A stretch of DNA of 32,680 nt from Alteromonadaceae bacterium (GCA_013393545.1 JABXHG010000579.1:1-32680); one strand, 5' to 3'; positions 1-9,795 are shown, numbered from the stretch's first letter. The notes: generated by a model not told the origin, from the letters alone. Numbers and translations: made by a program.

Positions 1-363
1 GTTGTCCACACGGGACAGGATCAGTGATTGGGCACGGAATTCGTCACCGCCGGTGGCGCGATAAAACTGATCCACGTCGCGAATTTTCCAGGCCACGTAG
101 GAATCCACGTCCAGCGGCTTCTTCTCGACAGTCAGGTACTGACGCGAAGGCAAATCCATGGTCAGTACCCGCACGTCAAACTCGCGCACCTCGTCGATCA
201 CCGGCACTTTGAAGTGCAGACCGGCCTCGATATCGGTTTCAACCAGCTCACCGAAGCGCAGCAACACGCCACGGTGAGTTTCCGGGATAATGTACACACT
301 GGACAGTACAAGCAGGACAACAATCAGAGCGCCTGCCAGGCCCACAATGCTTTTGGGTCCCAT
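1..363 (-). CDS. hflC: HflC, membrane protease modulator (N-terminal part, runs off window)
   Basis: Only the first 121 codons are present; the gene continues past base 1, in frame to the edge. The start is ATG at 363, three bases after the hflK stop. The N-terminus has one membrane segment (about residues 5-22), followed by the SPFH-family stretch VYIIPETHRGVLLRFGELV and then LHFKVPVIDEV, both typical of HflC. HflC and HflK form a large membrane-anchored complex with most of its mass in the periplasm, which encloses and modulates the FtsH protease. Tight spacing to hflK means the two are co-transcribed and probably translationally coupled, fitting their equal stoichiometry. Identification is by family motifs and gene order. 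Confidence 0.95.
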   Translation of the reverse strand, partial: MGPKSIVGLAGALIVVLLVLSSVYIIPETHRGVLLRFGELVETDIEAGLHFKVPVIDEVREFDVRVLTMDLPSRQYLTVEKKPLDVDSYVAWKIRDVDQFYRATGGDEFRAQSLILSRVDN

Positions 364-366
364 CAC

Positions 367-1569
367 TTATCTGCTCCTCCGAATGTTGGCGTTCTGACGG
401 TTCTGCACTTCCTGCAGTACCTGATCGGTCAGAGTCTGAATGTCGACTTGCTGTTGCGAACCGCTGTTACCCGAAGACCGGGTACCGCCACTGGCGGGCA
501 GGCGATTCTGGGTCAGCCGGTCCAGAGGCAGATACATCATGTTGCCGTTGCTTTCGGTATCCACGAAGATTTTGCTGCTGTTGGACAACACCTGCTCCAC
601 GGCCTGGATATACATGCGCTCGCGAGTAACCACCGGCGCACTCTGGTACACCGCCAAAAGCTGTTTGAAGCGCGAGGTTTCACCCCGGGCACGCTCAATA
701 ACTTGCTGCTTGTAGGCGTTGGCTTCCTCGATCAAACGCTGGGCCTGACCACGGGCTTCCGGCACGATCTTGTTGCGGTAGGTTTCCGCCTCTTCTTTCA
801 GGCGCTGCTCGTCTTCACGGGCCCGCTGCACTTCCCGGAAAGCGTCCTGGACGGGCGATGGCGGCTGAGTGCTTTCCACGTTCACCCGCACCACTTCCAG
901 ACCGGTGCCATACTCAGCCAGGAAGTTCTGCAAACGCTCCTGAACCCGGATACCCAATTCCGCACGCCCTTCAGTCAGTACATCATCCAGCGAGGAGCTG
1001 CCCACTTCGTGACGCAGAGCACTGTCGGTTGCGAATGCCAGTGCCTGGTTCGAATCACGAACATTCAGCACGTAGGCTTCGGCATTAGAGACCCGGTACT
1101 GAACCTGCAGGTCCACGGTCACCAGGTTCTCGTCCTGGGTCAGCATCTGGCCTGAGGATTCGGCCGAGCGCACGTTGGTCACACGCACCTTGGTGACGTT
1201 GTCGATCAACGGTACCTTGAAGCGCAGGCCCGGGCTCTCGGTACGGTTGTATTCACCGAAACGCAGCACCACGGCGCGTTCCTGTTCGTCTACGGTGTAG
1301 AAAGACTGGAAAATCACATAACCCACCGCCAATATGGCAGCGATGGCCAGTATGGCACCAAAGCCCGCTGCGTTACCGCCGGAACCTTTGCCACCACCGG
1401 AGTTACCGGAATTGTTGCCTTTACCGCCGAGCATCCGGTTCAGTTTGTCGAGACCTTTCTTCAGCGCCTCGTCCAGATCCGGCGGGCCCTGATCATTGCC
1501 GCCGCGACCACCGCCGGTGCCCCAGGGGTCATTGTCGTTGCGGTTTCCACCCGGTTCGTCCCAGGCCAT
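367..1569 (-). CDS. hflK: HflK, FtsH modulator subunit
   Basis: This is a 400-residue protein that partners HflC in the SPFH/prohibitin-type complex controlling the membrane protease FtsH. The first 70 residues are rich in Gly and Asn and low in complexity, as is normal for HflK. One membrane helix follows (about residues 70-92), then the SPFH domain starting with YTVDEQERAVVLRFGEYN, and then a long charged helical region (about residues 240-300, rich in Arg, Glu, Gln) that fits the coiled coil. The C-terminus is polar and disordered-looking. The ATG start sits 84 bases after the hflX stop, and the same strand carries hfq-hflX-hflK-hflC as in other gammaproteobacteria. Confidence 0.96.
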   Translation of the reverse strand: MAWDEPGGNRNDNDPWGTGGGRGGNDQGPPDLDEALKKGLDKLNRMLGGKGNNSGNSGGGKGSGGNAAGFGAILAIAAILAVGYVIFQSFYTVDEQERAVVLRFGEYNRTESPGLRFKVPLIDNVTKVRVTNVRSAESSGQMLTQDENLVTVDLQVQYRVSNAEAYVLNVRDSNQALAFATDSALRHEVGSSSLDDVLTEGRAELGIRVQERLQNFLAEYGTGLEVVRVNVESTQPPSPVQDAFREVQRAREDEQRLKEEAETYRNKIVPEARGQAQRLIEEANAYKQQVIERARGETSRFKQLLAVYQSAPVVTRERMYIQAVEQVLSNSSKIFVDTESNGNMMYLPLDRLTQNRLPASGGTRSSGNSGSQQQVDIQTLTDQVLQEVQNRQNANIRRSR

Positions 1570-1626
1570 AGTTCTCTCCGTTCGTGTTTATTCGAATGGC
1601 TGCAAATACTAGGGATTTATACGCGC

Positions 1627-1642
1627 CCCGGCAATAGCCGGG
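1627..1642 (-). promoter_or_regulatory. Short stem-loop between hflX and hflK
   Basis: A six-base perfect stem (CCCGGC/GCCGGG) closes an AATA loop in the 84-base gap between hflX and hflK. No run of T follows it on the minus strand, so it does not look like a full intrinsic terminator. It may stabilise the processed hflK end or slow transcription. This is a weak, structure-only call. Confidence 0.25.
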
Positions 1643-1653
1643 CCACCGTTGCG

Positions 1654-2946
1654 CTACCGGTAATCCAGTCTCACATCCCGTTCATTCATTCCGGCACGGG
1701 CCAGCAGTTGTTGCCAGTCGCGGTCCTGTAACCGGACTTCCACCACGCTGTCGCCGTTATCCCGGTGTTCCTCCCCCAGAACCGAACCGGCCTGGTGCAA
1801 TAGCGCACGCAGTTTGCCGTCGGTGGGGCCCAGCACTACAAAGTGGTGCACTACATCTTCCGCTAGCCGTTCAACAATCGCGTCGAACAGCAATTGCAGA
1901 CCCTGCCCGGTTACCGCCGACAACCAGACCCTCACGGGTACGCCGTCTTCGTTGCGGTCAATGCGTGGCGCAAAATCGTCCAGCAGGTCGATTTTGTTGA
2001 ACACCTGTAATACGGGAATTTCGTCGGCTCCGATTTCCGCCAGGACTTCTTCCACTTGTTCGATGTTCTCGTCCCGCCGGCCATCGTGACAGTCAATCAC
2101 GTGCATCAGTAACGACGCCCGGGTGGTCTCCTCCAGAGTGGCCCGGAAGGCCTCTACCAGTTTGTGGGGCAGGTGGCGGATGAAACCCACCGTGTCGGCC
2201 ATTACGACCGGGCCGATGTCGGGAAGTTCCAGCCGTCGCAACGTCGGATCCAGGGTGGCGAACAGCTGGTCGGCCGCGTATACGGACGACGTGGTCATGT
2301 GATTGAACAGGGTCGATTTGCCGGCGTTGGTGTAGCCCACCAGAGACACCGTGGGAATATCCGCCCGGTTCCTGGCACGGCGGCCCTGGTCACGCTGTTT
2401 GCGCACTTTTTCAAGACGCTTGTGAATGGACTTGATGCGCTCGCGCAGCAAACGGCGGTCGGTTTCCAGCTGGGTTTCACCGGGCCCGCGCAGGCCGATA
2501 CCGCCCTTTTGGCGCTCCAGGTGGGTCCAGCCCCGAATCAGCCGGGTGGACATATGCTCAAGCTGGGCCAGTTCCACCTGCAACTTGCCCTCATGGGTTC
2601 GGGCGCGCTGGGCGAAGATGTCCAGGATTACACCGGTACGATCCAACACCCGCCACTTGAGCTCCCGCTCGATGTTGCGCTCCTGGCTGGGGCTCAAGGC
2701 GTGGTTGAACAGAACAATATCTGCCCCGCTGGCCGCCACCGCGTCGCGGATTTCTTCCAGCTTGCCCTTGCCAACAAACAAACGCGGGCTGGGCTGCTTG
2801 CGCGTGCCGGTAACCTCGGCCACCGGCTCCACGCCAGCGGACGTCACCAGTTCGCGGAATTCACCAAGGTCTTCGGTGTCTTCGTGTACGGAAAATTCAA
2901 TGTGAACGAGAACGGCTCGTTCACCGACATCGGGACGTTCAAACAA
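1654..2946 (-). CDS. hflX: HflX, ribosome-associated GTPase
   Basis: This 430-residue protein belongs to the OBG-HflX GTPase superfamily; HflX splits stalled or heat-stressed 70S ribosomes. The N-terminal nucleotide-binding domain ends in the glycine-rich GIGLRGPGETQLE segment (about residues 150-162). The G domain follows with G1 GYTNAGKS, G3 DTVGF and G4 NKID. The start is TTG at 2946: an in-frame stop lies a few codons upstream, no other start codon fits before the conserved region, and GGAG lies about ten bases upstream. It is the third gene of a miaA-hfq-hflX run. The rare start may hold translation down. A terminator-like hairpin lies directly upstream. Confidence 0.96.
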   Translation of the reverse strand: MFERPDVGERAVLVHIEFSVHEDTEDLGEFRELVTSAGVEPVAEVTGTRKQPSPRLFVGKGKLEEIRDAVAASGADIVLFNHALSPSQERNIERELKWRVLDRTGVILDIFAQRARTHEGKLQVELAQLEHMSTRLIRGWTHLERQKGGIGLRGPGETQLETDRRLLRERIKSIHKRLEKVRKQRDQGRRARNRADIPTVSLVGYTNAGKSTLFNHMTTSSVYAADQLFATLDPTLRRLELPDIGPVVMADTVGFIRHLPHKLVEAFRATLEETTRASLLMHVIDCHDGRRDENIEQVEEVLAEIGADEIPVLQVFNKIDLLDDFAPRIDRNEDGVPVRVWLSAVTGQGLQLLFDAIVERLAEDVVHHFVVLGPTDGKLRALLHQAGSVLGEEHRDNGDSVVEVRLQDRDWQQLLARAGMNERDVRLDYR

Positions 2947-2960
2947 GTTTGATCAACTCC

Positions 2961-3016
2961 ATAAAAACAAACACCCGCGCCCGCCTCGGCCCAGGGGCCA
3001 AAGCGGAGCGCGGGTG
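2961..3016 (-). terminator. Intrinsic terminator or attenuator between hfq and hflX
   Basis: Bases 3008-3016 and 2972-2980 form a nine-base perfect GC-rich stem, extended inward by about four pairs with one bulge, with a smaller GGCC/GGCC hairpin in the loop. On the minus strand it is followed by a T-rich tract (2963-2971). This is the form of a Rho-independent terminator for hfq. As hflX has no visible promoter of its own in the short gap, partial read-through seems likely, giving more hfq than hflX transcript. Confidence 0.7.
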
Positions 3017-3038
3017 CAAAAACCGGACAGGCAGGGTA

Positions 3039-3290
3039 TCAGTCTTCAGCTTCCCCTTCCTCGCCCGGGTTCTGTTGGGGGACACGCACATTGCGGGCCG
3101 GCACGACGGTGGAAATGGCGTGCTTGTAAACCATCTGGCTGACGGTGTTCTTCCGCAAAATCACGAACTGGTCAAACGATTCAATCTGGCCCTGCAGCTT
3201 GATGCCGTTGACCAGAAAAATGGAAACCGGAATGCGTTCCTTGCGCAAGGCGTTGAGGTAAGGGTCTTGTAGGGAGTGCCCTTTTGACAT
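3039..3290 (-). CDS. hfq: Hfq, RNA chaperone
   Basis: This 83-residue Sm-like protein forms a hexameric ring that pairs small RNAs with mRNAs. The Sm1 motif region (residues about 8-45, with [20 protein letters not shown]) and the Sm2 signature [12 protein letters not shown] are intact. The acidic C-terminal tail is short ([10 protein letters not shown]) compared with that of E. coli (102 residues) and similar in length to the Pseudomonas protein. The ATG start has a good AGGAG ribosome site about seven bases upstream. It sits 38 bases after miaA and is followed by a strong hairpin. Confidence 0.98.
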   Translation of the reverse strand: MSKGHSLQDPYLNALRKERIPVSIFLVNGIKLQGQIESFDQFVILRKNTVSQMVYKHAISTVVPARNVRVPQQNPGEEGEAED

Positions 3291-3328
3291 GAGTATTCTC
3301 CTGTTTATTTATTAGTAAATGCAGATGG

Positions 3329-4342
3329 TCAGTTTTCTATGTTTAATGTGATGGGACATCCCTGACTTTTCAAGGTTCCCAAAGTTCCCAGAACTTCCGC
3401 CGGATCGGCACTGGCTAACCAGTGCACGCCTTGCCACTTGCGCAACCAGGTCAGCTGGCGCTTGGCCAGTTGGCGGGTTGCGGCAACGCCTTTGTCGACA
3501 AAGTCATCATAGCCGGTTTTACCGGCCAGGTATTCCCAGGCCTGGCGATATCCTACGCAGCGCATGGACGGCATATCGGGCTCAAGATCGCCCCGGGCCA
3601 TCAGGGCCCTGACTTCGTCCAGAAAACCGGCCTGCAACATGGCGTTAAAACGCTGCTTGATCCGCTGGTGCAAAACCGAACGGTCGGCCGGTGCCAGAGC
3701 AAACTGCGCAACAGTATACGGCAGGCCAGCTTGTTCGTCTGCCTGCCACCGGGTGGTATACGGGAAATCCTCGACCCCGGACTGCCCACCGGGGCCGGAT
3801 TGCCAGAATGCCGAGATGGGTTTGCCGGTCAACCGAATGACTTCTATGGCCCGCATCAGGCGTTGGCGGTTATTCGGATGAATCAACACCGCAGCTTCCG
3901 GGTCTTTTGTTGACAATTCGTCATGCAACGCCTGCCAGCCTTCGGCCTCTGCCTGCTTTTCAATAGCGTTGCGCAGTTCGGGGTCGGCACTCGGAAGGTT
4001 CGACATGCCGTGTAGCAGAGCCTTGAAATACATCATGGTGCCGCCCACCAGCAGGGGAATCCGACCTCGCGCGGTAATCTCGGCCATCTCGGCCAGGGCG
4101 TCTCGCCGAAAGTCCGCAGCCGAGTAGGTCTCGGCCGGATCACAGATATCAATCAATCGGTGCGGGGCACGGGCCAGCTCATCGGCTGAAGGCTTGGCGG
4201 TACCGATGTCCATGCCCCGGTAGATCATGGCGGAATCCACGCTGATGATGTCACAGGGCAGTCGCTCGCACAGCTGCAGCGCCAGATCGGTCTTGCCGGA
4301 GGCGGTGGGGCCCATCAGGAAAATCGCCAGGGGTTTGTCCAT
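3329..4342 (-). CDS. miaA: tRNA dimethylallyltransferase MiaA
   Basis: MiaA transfers a dimethylallyl group to N6 of A37 in tRNAs that read codons starting with U. The protein is 337 residues from ATG at 4342. The P-loop GPTASGKT (residues 11-18) and the substrate motif [17 protein letters not shown] are present, as are the C-terminal [11 protein letters not shown] and [10 protein letters not shown] regions. A longer frame opens at 4417, but its extra 25 residues lie inside the mutL reading frame and carry no family similarity. The chosen ATG shares one base with the mutL TGA stop, a typical coupled junction. The protein is a little longer than the E. coli enzyme because of its C-terminal tail. 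Confidence 0.96.
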   Translation of the reverse strand: MDKPLAIFLMGPTASGKTDLALQLCERLPCDIISVDSAMIYRGMDIGTAKPSADELARAPHRLIDICDPAETYSAADFRRDALAEMAEITARGRIPLLVGGTMMYFKALLHGMSNLPSADPELRNAIEKQAEAEGWQALHDELSTKDPEAAVLIHPNNRQRLMRAIEVIRLTGKPISAFWQSGPGGQSGVEDFPYTTRWQADEQAGLPYTVAQFALAPADRSVLHQRIKQRFNAMLQAGFLDEVRALMARGDLEPDMPSMRCVGYRQAWEYLAGKTGYDDFVDKGVAATRQLAKRQLTWLRKWQGVHWLASADPAEVLGTLGTLKSQGCPITLNIEN

Positions 4343-6252
4343 CAGCGCCCCCGCAGAAATAGCTTGTCGAGCTCGGAAAGCGTCACCAGTGTCCAGGTGG
4401 GCCGGCCGTGGTTGCACTGGCCGCTACGCTCGGTGGCTTCCATGTCCCGCAGCAGGGAATTCATTTCCGGAATGGTCAGCTGCCGATTGGCCCGCACCGA
4501 ACCGTGGCAGGCCATGGTTCCCAGTAACTCATGGGTCATGGCTTCCACCCGGTCGCTCTGGCCATGCTGGATGACATCCGCCAGCACATCCCGCACCAGT
4601 TGCTCGGTATCGGCCCCGCGCAGCAAGGCCGGAATCTGCCGCACCGCCAGGGTTTCCGGCCCCAGGCGCTCAATCTGCAGGCCCAGCTGGTGCAATTCTT
4701 CCGCATGGGTTCCCGCCAACGCCGCTTCTTTCTGGCTCACCGCCAACGACACTGGCACCAGCAGCGGCTGGCTTTTTAGGTCCTGCTCCGCCAACGCCCG
4801 CTTCATGCGTTCATAGGTGATGCGCTCGTGGGCAGCGTGCATGTCCACCACAATCAGGCCAGTCCGGCTTTGGGCCAAAATGTAGATACCGTGCAACTGG
4901 GCAATGGCATAGCCCAGTGGTGGCTCTTCCCCGCCATCATGCGGCGGCGTGACCGGCGCGGAGGCCATAGGGTCGGGCTGTGTTGGCGGCTCGCTCCGGC
5001 TAACGCCCCCGCCTTCATTCAGCGAACGGTAAAATGCCATTTGGTCGCTGGCTTGCCAGTCGGTTGCCGGCTGACTGCCATAACTCCCCGAGGCGCCCGG
5101 GCCGCCCGCCGGCGAAGGCCGACCATAACCGACGGCCGACGCCTGCGCCGGTGTGGATTCGGGCATGGAGGTTCCTTGCCGGACATGAAAGCCGGCATCG
5201 ACTTCCCGGTCCACCGATTGCGCAACGGCGCCCCGGAAATGATCATCCGGACGAACGTCTGCCAGCGCCTTGTGCAGGGTGCGGAAAATAAAATCGTGCA
5301 CCAGCCGGCCATCGCGGAAACGCACTTCGTGCTTGGTGGGATGCACGTTCACATCGACCGTGGCCGGGTCCACTTCCAGATACAGAACAAAGGCCGGGTG
5401 GCGATTGTTGTAGAGCACATCCCGGTAGGCCTGGCGAACGGCATGGGCCACCAGTTTGTCGCGAATCACCCGGCCGTTAACAAAGAAATACTGAAGGTCG
5501 GCCTGACTGCGAGAGAAGGTAGGCAGCGCCACCCAGCCCCACAGACGCAAGCCGGTGGCTTCGGCGTCAATCACCACGGCGTTGTCGATGAACTGCTGGC
5601 CGCACAACGAGCCGATACGCCGCTCCTTGTCCAGGTCGGTCTGCGCCGGACGCAGGCTCTGGACGGTGCGCTGGTTGTGACGCAGGGTGAAACCGGCATC
5701 AAACCGGCCAAGGGCCTGCCGGCGAATGCATTCGTCCACATGATTGAATTCGGTTTTTTCAGTGCGCAGGAATTTGCGGCGGGCCGGGGTGTTGAAGAAC
5801 AGGTCGCGCACTTCCACGGTGGTGCCCACCGGGTGCGCCGCAGGGGAAATATTGGCGGCCATGTCCCGGCCTTCCACTTCCACCCGGGCTGCCGCTTCCT
5901 GAACCTCGGTTCGGGAGGTGAGCGCCAAACGGGAAACGGAACTGATACTGGCCAGCGCTTCACCCCGGAAGCCCAAAGTCCCTACCGCTTCCAGATCGTC
6001 CAGGGTAGTAATTTTGCTGGTGGCGTGGCGACTGAGCGCCAGCGGCAGGTCCGCCTCGCCAATGCCGGCGCCGTCGTCTCGCACCCGGATCAGCTTGGCC
6101 CCGCCCTGCTCGATTTCCACATCCACTCGCGTGGCGCCGGCATCGAGCGCATTTTCGACCAGTTCCTTGACAACAGAGGCGGGACGTTCCACTACCTCGC
6201 CGGCGGCTATCTGGTTGGCCAGTCGGGGCGAGAGCAACTGAATGTGGGGCAT
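4342..6252 (-). CDS. mutL: DNA mismatch repair protein MutL with endonuclease motif
   Basis: This 636-residue protein couples mismatch recognition by MutS to strand removal. The N-terminal GHKL ATPase has [25 protein letters not shown] and [11 protein letters not shown] proline/serine/glycine-rich linker covers about residues 340-440. The C-terminal dimerisation domain has D470-M-H-A-A-H-E476-R-I-T-Y-E481, matching the D[QM]HA(X)2E(X)4E metal-binding nuclease motif, plus ACHGSVRAN and CNHGRP. MutL proteins with this motif nick DNA themselves and occur in species without MutH, so the host probably uses a MutH-independent, methylation-independent repair system. amiB ends 20 bases upstream and miaA overlaps the stop. 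Confidence 0.97.
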   Translation of the reverse strand: MPHIQLLSPRLANQIAAGEVVERPASVVKELVENALDAGATRVDVEIEQGGAKLIRVRDDGAGIGEADLPLALSRHATSKITTLDDLEAVGTLGFRGEALASISSVSRLALTSRTEVQEAAARVEVEGRDMAANISPAAHPVGTTVEVRDLFFNTPARRKFLRTEKTEFNHVDECIRRQALGRFDAGFTLRHNQRTVQSLRPAQTDLDKERRIGSLCGQQFIDNAVVIDAEATGLRLWGWVALPTFSRSQADLQYFFVNGRVIRDKLVAHAVRQAYRDVLYNNRHPAFVLYLEVDPATVDVNVHPTKHEVRFRDGRLVHDFIFRTLHKALADVRPDDHFRGAVAQSVDREVDAGFHVRQGTSMPESTPAQASAVGYGRPSPAGGPGASGSYGSQPATDWQASDQMAFYRSLNEGGGVSRSEPPTQPDPMASAPVTPPHDGGEEPPLGYAIAQLHGIYILAQSRTGLIVVDMHAAHERITYERMKRALAEQDLKSQPLLVPVSLAVSQKEAALAGTHAEELHQLGLQIERLGPETLAVRQIPALLRGADTEQLVRDVLADVIQHGQSDRVEAMTHELLGTMACHGSVRANRQLTIPEMNSLLRDMEATERSGQCNHGRPTWTLVTLSELDKLFLRGR

Positions 6253-6272
6253 ATCCGGGACTTACCTCTAGT

Positions 6273-7613
6273 TCACGATGACGGGATGCGAATGGTTTGC
6301 CCTACCATAACACGATCATCGTTCATCCCGTTAAAGCGCATCAGCTCGCTGACGGTGGTCTGGTTCTCACGAGCCACGGCTGACAAGGTATCTCCGCGCT
6401 GAATTCGGTACTGACTCACATCGCCGCCGCTACCGTTCTGCTTTTTCCAGACCAGCAGAGTGCCCGGTGGCGGCGTTTGCTGGAAGTACTCGTCGATGCC
6501 TTGCATCACCGCTTTTGCCAGGCGATCCCGATAACGGCGCGAGCCCAGGTTCTTTTCCTCGGTGGGGTTGGAGATAAAGCCTGCTTCCACCAGAATCGAG
6601 GGAATGTCCGGCGACTTCAGTACGGCAAACGCCGCCTGTTCGACACCGGGCTTGTGCAGCTCGGTGACATTGCCCAGCCGGCCGAGAATCGAGCTACCGA
6701 CACCCAGACTGGCATTGATGCTGGCGGTCATGGACAAATCCAGCAACACGCCGGCCAGCATGTCATCGCGTCCTTCCAGCGACAGGCTGCCGGCGCCACC
6801 GATCAAATCGGCCCGGTTCTCGCTGCGAGCCAGCCAGCGCGCGGTCTCACTGGTGGCGCCGCGCTGGGAGAGAGCGAACACCGAGGCGCCCTTGGGCCGA
6901 GGTGTGCGGAAGGCATCGGCGTGCATGGAAACGAACAGATCGGCGTTGTACTTGCGCGCCAGAATGGTGCGGTTACGCAACCCGATGTAGTAGTCGCCGG
7001 TGCGGGTCAGTTTGGCGGTATAGCCGGGCTGCTGATTAATCAGCTCTGCCAGGGTCTTGGCCATGGCCAGCACCACGTCTTTTTCACGGGTGCCGGCCGG
7101 GCCGATCGCTCCCGGATCTTCGCCCCCGTGGCCGGCATCAATCACCACCACCACATCGCGCTTACCGTTGGCATCCTGGGTCATGGTCGGGCTGTCGGCC
7201 CGCTCAATCCGCGTGCCTTTCTCGTCCACCAGATCAATGACCAGGCGATGGCCGTATTGCTGGTTCGGATCCAGCAGGAAGCTGCGGGGTTTGATTTCGG
7301 ATTTCAGATCCAGCACCACACGCAGGTCGTCGCCATTGCGGGGCGCGCTGCGAATGCGTTTGATCGGGCTGCCAGCAAGATTGACCTGATCGAAATCCGT
7401 TGCCAGCGCAACATCTTTCAGGTCAATCACCAAGCGATCCGGTGATGACAGCGAAAAAACGTTGTGGCTCACCTGGTTGGCGGTATCGAACACCAGCCGG
7501 GTGTGGTCCGGTGCCGGCCAGATGCGCACGCCTTCGACCTTACCGCCGGCGGTTGCCGTACCCGTCAGTAACACCAGCAAAAAAGCCCACGCCACTGCGA
7601 CACATGTTTTCAT
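6273..7613 (-). CDS. amiB: N-acetylmuramoyl-L-alanine amidase, AmiB type
   Basis: This 446-residue periplasmic hydrolase cleaves the peptide stem from N-acetylmuramic acid during septum splitting. It has a signal peptide (about residues 1-22, ending near TATAGG), an AMIN targeting domain (about 25-125), a zinc-dependent Amidase_3 domain with VVVIDAGHGGEDPGAIG, SMHADAF and EAGFISN, and one LysM peptidoglycan-binding repeat at the C-terminus (YRIQRGDTLSAVARENQ onward). AmiB-type enzymes are switched on by EnvC-like activators at the division site. The ATG at 7613 overlaps the tsaE stop by one base, so expression is coupled to tsaE. Confidence 0.95.
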   Translation of the reverse strand: MKTCVAVAWAFLLVLLTGTATAGGKVEGVRIWPAPDHTRLVFDTANQVSHNVFSLSSPDRLVIDLKDVALATDFDQVNLAGSPIKRIRSAPRNGDDLRVVLDLKSEIKPRSFLLDPNQQYGHRLVIDLVDEKGTRIERADSPTMTQDANGKRDVVVVIDAGHGGEDPGAIGPAGTREKDVVLAMAKTLAELINQQPGYTAKLTRTGDYYIGLRNRTILARKYNADLFVSMHADAFRTPRPKGASVFALSQRGATSETARWLARSENRADLIGGAGSLSLEGRDDMLAGVLLDLSMTASINASLGVGSSILGRLGNVTELHKPGVEQAAFAVLKSPDIPSILVEAGFISNPTEEKNLGSRRYRDRLAKAVMQGIDEYFQQTPPPGTLLVWKKQNGSGGDVSQYRIQRGDTLSAVARENQTTVSELMRFNGMNDDRVMVGQTIRIPSS

Positions 7614-8107
7614 CAGTGCGGCCCTATCAACTCGATATCATTGAGCAGCGAAGCTCCAAACTCCGAACGCGCCCGCAATACCACTGAGCGCCCCTCGCCT
7701 TCCCGTTCAAGGTGAATCTCCAGATCCGGGTCGGGCAACACGCCCTTGCCCCGCTCCGGCCACTCCACCAGACACACGCTGGTTTTGGTGAAATAGTCCC
7801 GAATACCCATGTACTCCAGCTCTTCCGGCTCGCCCAGGCGGTACAAATCAAAGTGGTACACCGCCGGGTCTAATTGTTCGTAGGGCTCCACCAAGGTGTA
7901 GGTGGGGCTTTTGACCGCTCCCTCATGGCCGAGCCGGCGCATAAATCCACGGCTGAGAGTGGTTTTGCCCATGCCCAGATCACCGTCAAGATACAGCGTC
8001 GCGCCTTGGCCGGCCGCTTTGATCAGGCGCGCGAGCTCATCGCCCAGATGTTCAGTTTCCGCTTCGCCTTCCAGAAACAACCGGCGTTCGTTGCCAAATA
8101 TACTCAT
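7613..8107 (-). CDS. tsaE: TsaE, tRNA threonylcarbamoyladenosine synthesis ATPase
   Basis: This 164-residue P-loop ATPase supports the TsaBD complex that makes t6A at position 37 of ANN-reading tRNAs. It shows the Walker A stretch GDLGMGKTT, the family motif SPTYTLVEPY, YHFDLYRL and the C-terminal VCLVEWPERG. The length is normal for the family (about 150-160). The ATG at 8107 overlaps the nnr stop by four bases and its own stop overlaps the amiB start, so the three are likely translated from one message. Confidence 0.96.
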   Translation of the reverse strand: MSIFGNERRLFLEGEAETEHLGDELARLIKAAGQGATLYLDGDLGMGKTTLSRGFMRRLGHEGAVKSPTYTLVEPYEQLDPAVYHFDLYRLGEPEELEYMGIRDYFTKTSVCLVEWPERGKGVLPDPDLEIHLEREGEGRSVVLRARSEFGASLLNDIELIGPH

Positions 8108-9663
8108 TCGTCCTCCCGGTCACTGGCCGTCACCGCCTGAATCTGGCGGAACACACTGGCCAATGCATGGATTACATCGTCCGGCAGCAGGCTGATATAG
8201 CCCACCCGCCTGGCGGCGATGTCGGCGGCGCGCAAGTGCGCGCAGGCGCCAGCGATGGCGGATTGCCCGGCACTGCCGGTTTGTCCGTACAGCGCACCGA
8301 TGATGCCGGACAACACATCGCCCATGCCCCCGGTCGCCATGCCGGGGTTACCACCGGCAATAATGGCTGGTACGCCGGAGCCGGTAGCCACCACGGTGCC
8401 GGCGCCTTTAAGCAGGCTCACGCCACCATAGCGTTTCTGCAAAGCCTGAGCGGCCGCCAGACGGTCTTCTTCGATGTCGGAAACACGACAATGCAGCAAG
8501 CGGGCGGCTTCCCCCGGATGCGGCGTCAACACCTGCCGCGCAAACGGTGCCGGAGCCTGCTCGGCAAGCAAATTCAGGGCATCGGCATCCAGTACCCTGG
8601 GCTTGTCGCTGGCCAGTACGGCCTGCAATAGTTGCTGGCCCCAGGCGTCCTTGCCAAGCCCCGGGCCACAAACCACCACATCAGCACCCGCAAGCAGTGG
8701 CACCAGCGCACTGCCATTGTTCACGCCGTGAGCCATTACCGATGGGCACCGGGCCAGCGCTGCCGGAACGTGCTCCGGACGAGTGGCCAGCGAGATCAGA
8801 CCGGCCCCGGCCCGAGAAGCAGCTTGTGCCGCCATCAAACCGGCACCGCCAAAGCCGTGGTCGCCTGCAACAATCAAAACATGTCCAAACGCCCCTTTAT
8901 GGGCATCCAGCGACCTGGGCGGCAGCCAGTGTCGACAAGCAGGCCAACGATAACCACGGGCCAGCGGCGCCTGTTCGAAACCTTCTCCGGAGTACGCCAT
9001 GGCCAGCGGCTCGATCACTACCCGCCCGCTCGCGCCAACACCACGACCAGTGAAGAGGCCGGCCTTGGCGCCAATAAAACTGACCGTTAAAGCAGCCCGA
9101 ACCACTTCACCTTCGGCCCAGCCGGTGCTGGCATCCAGACCGGACGGCAAGTCCACAGCCAATACCGGCACACAGGATTCGTTCACCGCACGAATCACGC
9201 CAGCAAACGGTTCACGCGGCGCTCCGGTTACACCCGTTCCCAGCATGGCGTCTACCAGCACGTCAGCTTCTGCCAGGCGTGCCTGCAATTGCGCGCTGCC
9301 CACCCCGGCCAGTTCTTCGATTTCCACGCCCTCGGCCTGAGCCAGCTCCGCCGCCTTTCGGGCATCACCCGTGAGTTTCGCCACCGGCGCGACGGCGAGG
9401 CACCGAACTTCCACCCCATGGCGCAGGGCGTTCGCCGCCACCAGATAACCGTCGCCGCCATTGTTGCCGGCACCACACAACACTTGAACCACACCGGCAT
9501 GCGGGAACGCCTTCAGCAGCTGCCGAAAGGCGGCACGGGCGGCCGACTGCATCAATTCGAAGCCATTAACGCCCTGCTCATCAATCAGATAGCGATCCAT
9601 GGCCCGAACCGAATCGGCGGAAAACAGGGATTCTGGTAGACTGTTTTCGTGATTTGTCGGCAT
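8104..9663 (-). CDS. nnr: Bifunctional NAD(P)H-hydrate repair enzyme (NnrE/NnrD fusion)
   Basis: This enzyme repairs hydrated NADH and NADPH. The N-terminal YjeF_N epimerase domain (about residues 1-220) has VLCGAGNNGGDGYLVA and AVDLPSGLDASTG. The C-terminal ADP-dependent dehydratase domain (about 235-510) has HKGAFGHVLIVAGD, VLTPHPGEAARLL and the nucleotide-binding AGGNPGMATGGMGDVLSG. I chose ATG at 9663 (519 residues): GGAG lies nine bases upstream, whereas for the TTG at 9672 the same GGAG would touch the start codon. It opens the minus-strand operon and is divergent from queG across 132 bases. Confidence 0.95.
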   Translation of the reverse strand: MPTNHENSLPESLFSADSVRAMDRYLIDEQGVNGFELMQSAARAAFRQLLKAFPHAGVVQVLCGAGNNGGDGYLVAANALRHGVEVRCLAVAPVAKLTGDARKAAELAQAEGVEIEELAGVGSAQLQARLAEADVLVDAMLGTGVTGAPREPFAGVIRAVNESCVPVLAVDLPSGLDASTGWAEGEVVRAALTVSFIGAKAGLFTGRGVGASGRVVIEPLAMAYSGEGFEQAPLARGYRWPACRHWLPPRSLDAHKGAFGHVLIVAGDHGFGGAGLMAAQAASRAGAGLISLATRPEHVPAALARCPSVMAHGVNNGSALVPLLAGADVVVCGPGLGKDAWGQQLLQAVLASDKPRVLDADALNLLAEQAPAPFARQVLTPHPGEAARLLHCRVSDIEEDRLAAAQALQKRYGGVSLLKGAGTVVATGSGVPAIIAGGNPGMATGGMGDVLSGIIGALYGQTGSAGQSAIAGACAHLRAADIAARRVGYISLLPDDVIHALASVFRQIQAVTASDREDE

Positions 9664-9795
9664 TTGCCGCAACTCCAGCTAAAGAAAACGGTTTAAGACC
9701 TGATGCCAGATACCTGTAAAGCATAGCAAAACAGCCAGAAAGGTCATAACTTAATCAAATTAAATCTTCACAGGCCGCCCGCCCCAGGATTCGCC

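Noticed and set aside
28..1155. A 375-codon plus-strand frame opposite hflC-hflK
   Set aside because: Antisense to two well-supported genes; no motif or ribosome site.
4828..6402. A 524-codon open frame on the plus strand opposite mutL
   Set aside because: It is antisense to a clear MutL with every family motif, has no recognisable domain, and such long shadow frames are common in GC-rich coding DNA.
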